A DNA stretch of 5,725 nucleotides from Deltaproteobacteria bacterium. GTDB taxonomy: Bacteria > Desulfobacterota > GWC2-55-46 > DRQE01. The stretch spans positions 1 through 5,725 of the forward strand of contig DRQE01000045.1 of assembly GCA_011371515.1 (NCBI GenBank). The letters are read 5' to 3'. How positions within the stretch are numbered: the stretch's first letter is position 1; the number at the start of each line of letters is the position of its first letter. A model generated the notes under the pieces. It was not told the origin of the DNA. It was given only the letters and a program-made list of their open reading frames with translations, and made no database searches. This document shows positions 5,725 through 5,725 of this stretch, in pieces. Position numbers and translations under genes: made by a program.

Positions 5725-5725
5725 A

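Overview
The window looks like ordinary chromosomal DNA from a free-living bacterium. GC content is moderate, Ile is often ATA, Arg is often AGA or AGG, ribosome binding sites are strong, and two of the five protein genes start with GTG. The short (about 640 residue) mitochondrial-like aconitase and the BioA type fit anaerobic or thermophilic lineages such as Aquificota, Nitrospirota or Desulfobacterota. That placement is inference from family resemblance and is not certain. I see no mobile element, CRISPR array or phage gene.

Layout: (1) 1-455, plus strand, the 3' end of a DNA polymerase IV gene (dinB), cut by the window edge. (2) 494-2522, plus strand, bioA and bioD, overlapping by 14 bases. 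These encode the aminotransferase and dethiobiotin synthetase steps of biotin synthesis. (3) 2528-4456, minus strand, a complete aconitase gene converging on bioD with 5 bases between the stop codons. Its apparent intrinsic terminator lies inside the 3' end of bioD. (4) 4457-4748, a divergent intergenic region with a good minus-strand promoter for the aconitase gene, a weak plus-strand promoter candidate and an 11-bp direct repeat. (5) 4749-5456, plus strand, a stand-alone ankyrin-repeat protein made of seven 33-residue units. (6) 5616-5691, plus strand, tRNA-Phe(GAA), followed at the right edge by a strong ribosome binding site for a gene outside the window.

BioA and BioD act consecutively (KAPA to DAPA to dethiobiotin) and are probably translated from one message, perhaps together with dinB, as I see no terminator between them. 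Aconitase serves the TCA cycle and has its own promoter. The ankyrin protein has no visible catalytic domain, so its role is unknown. Its Leu codon use differs clearly from bioD.

I found no convincing new multi-gene system. The best leads are the aconitase terminator embedded in bioD, the two-repeat super-period of the ankyrin protein, the direct repeats upstream of that gene, and the four-Cys segment with a Tyr-to-Phe change in BioA.
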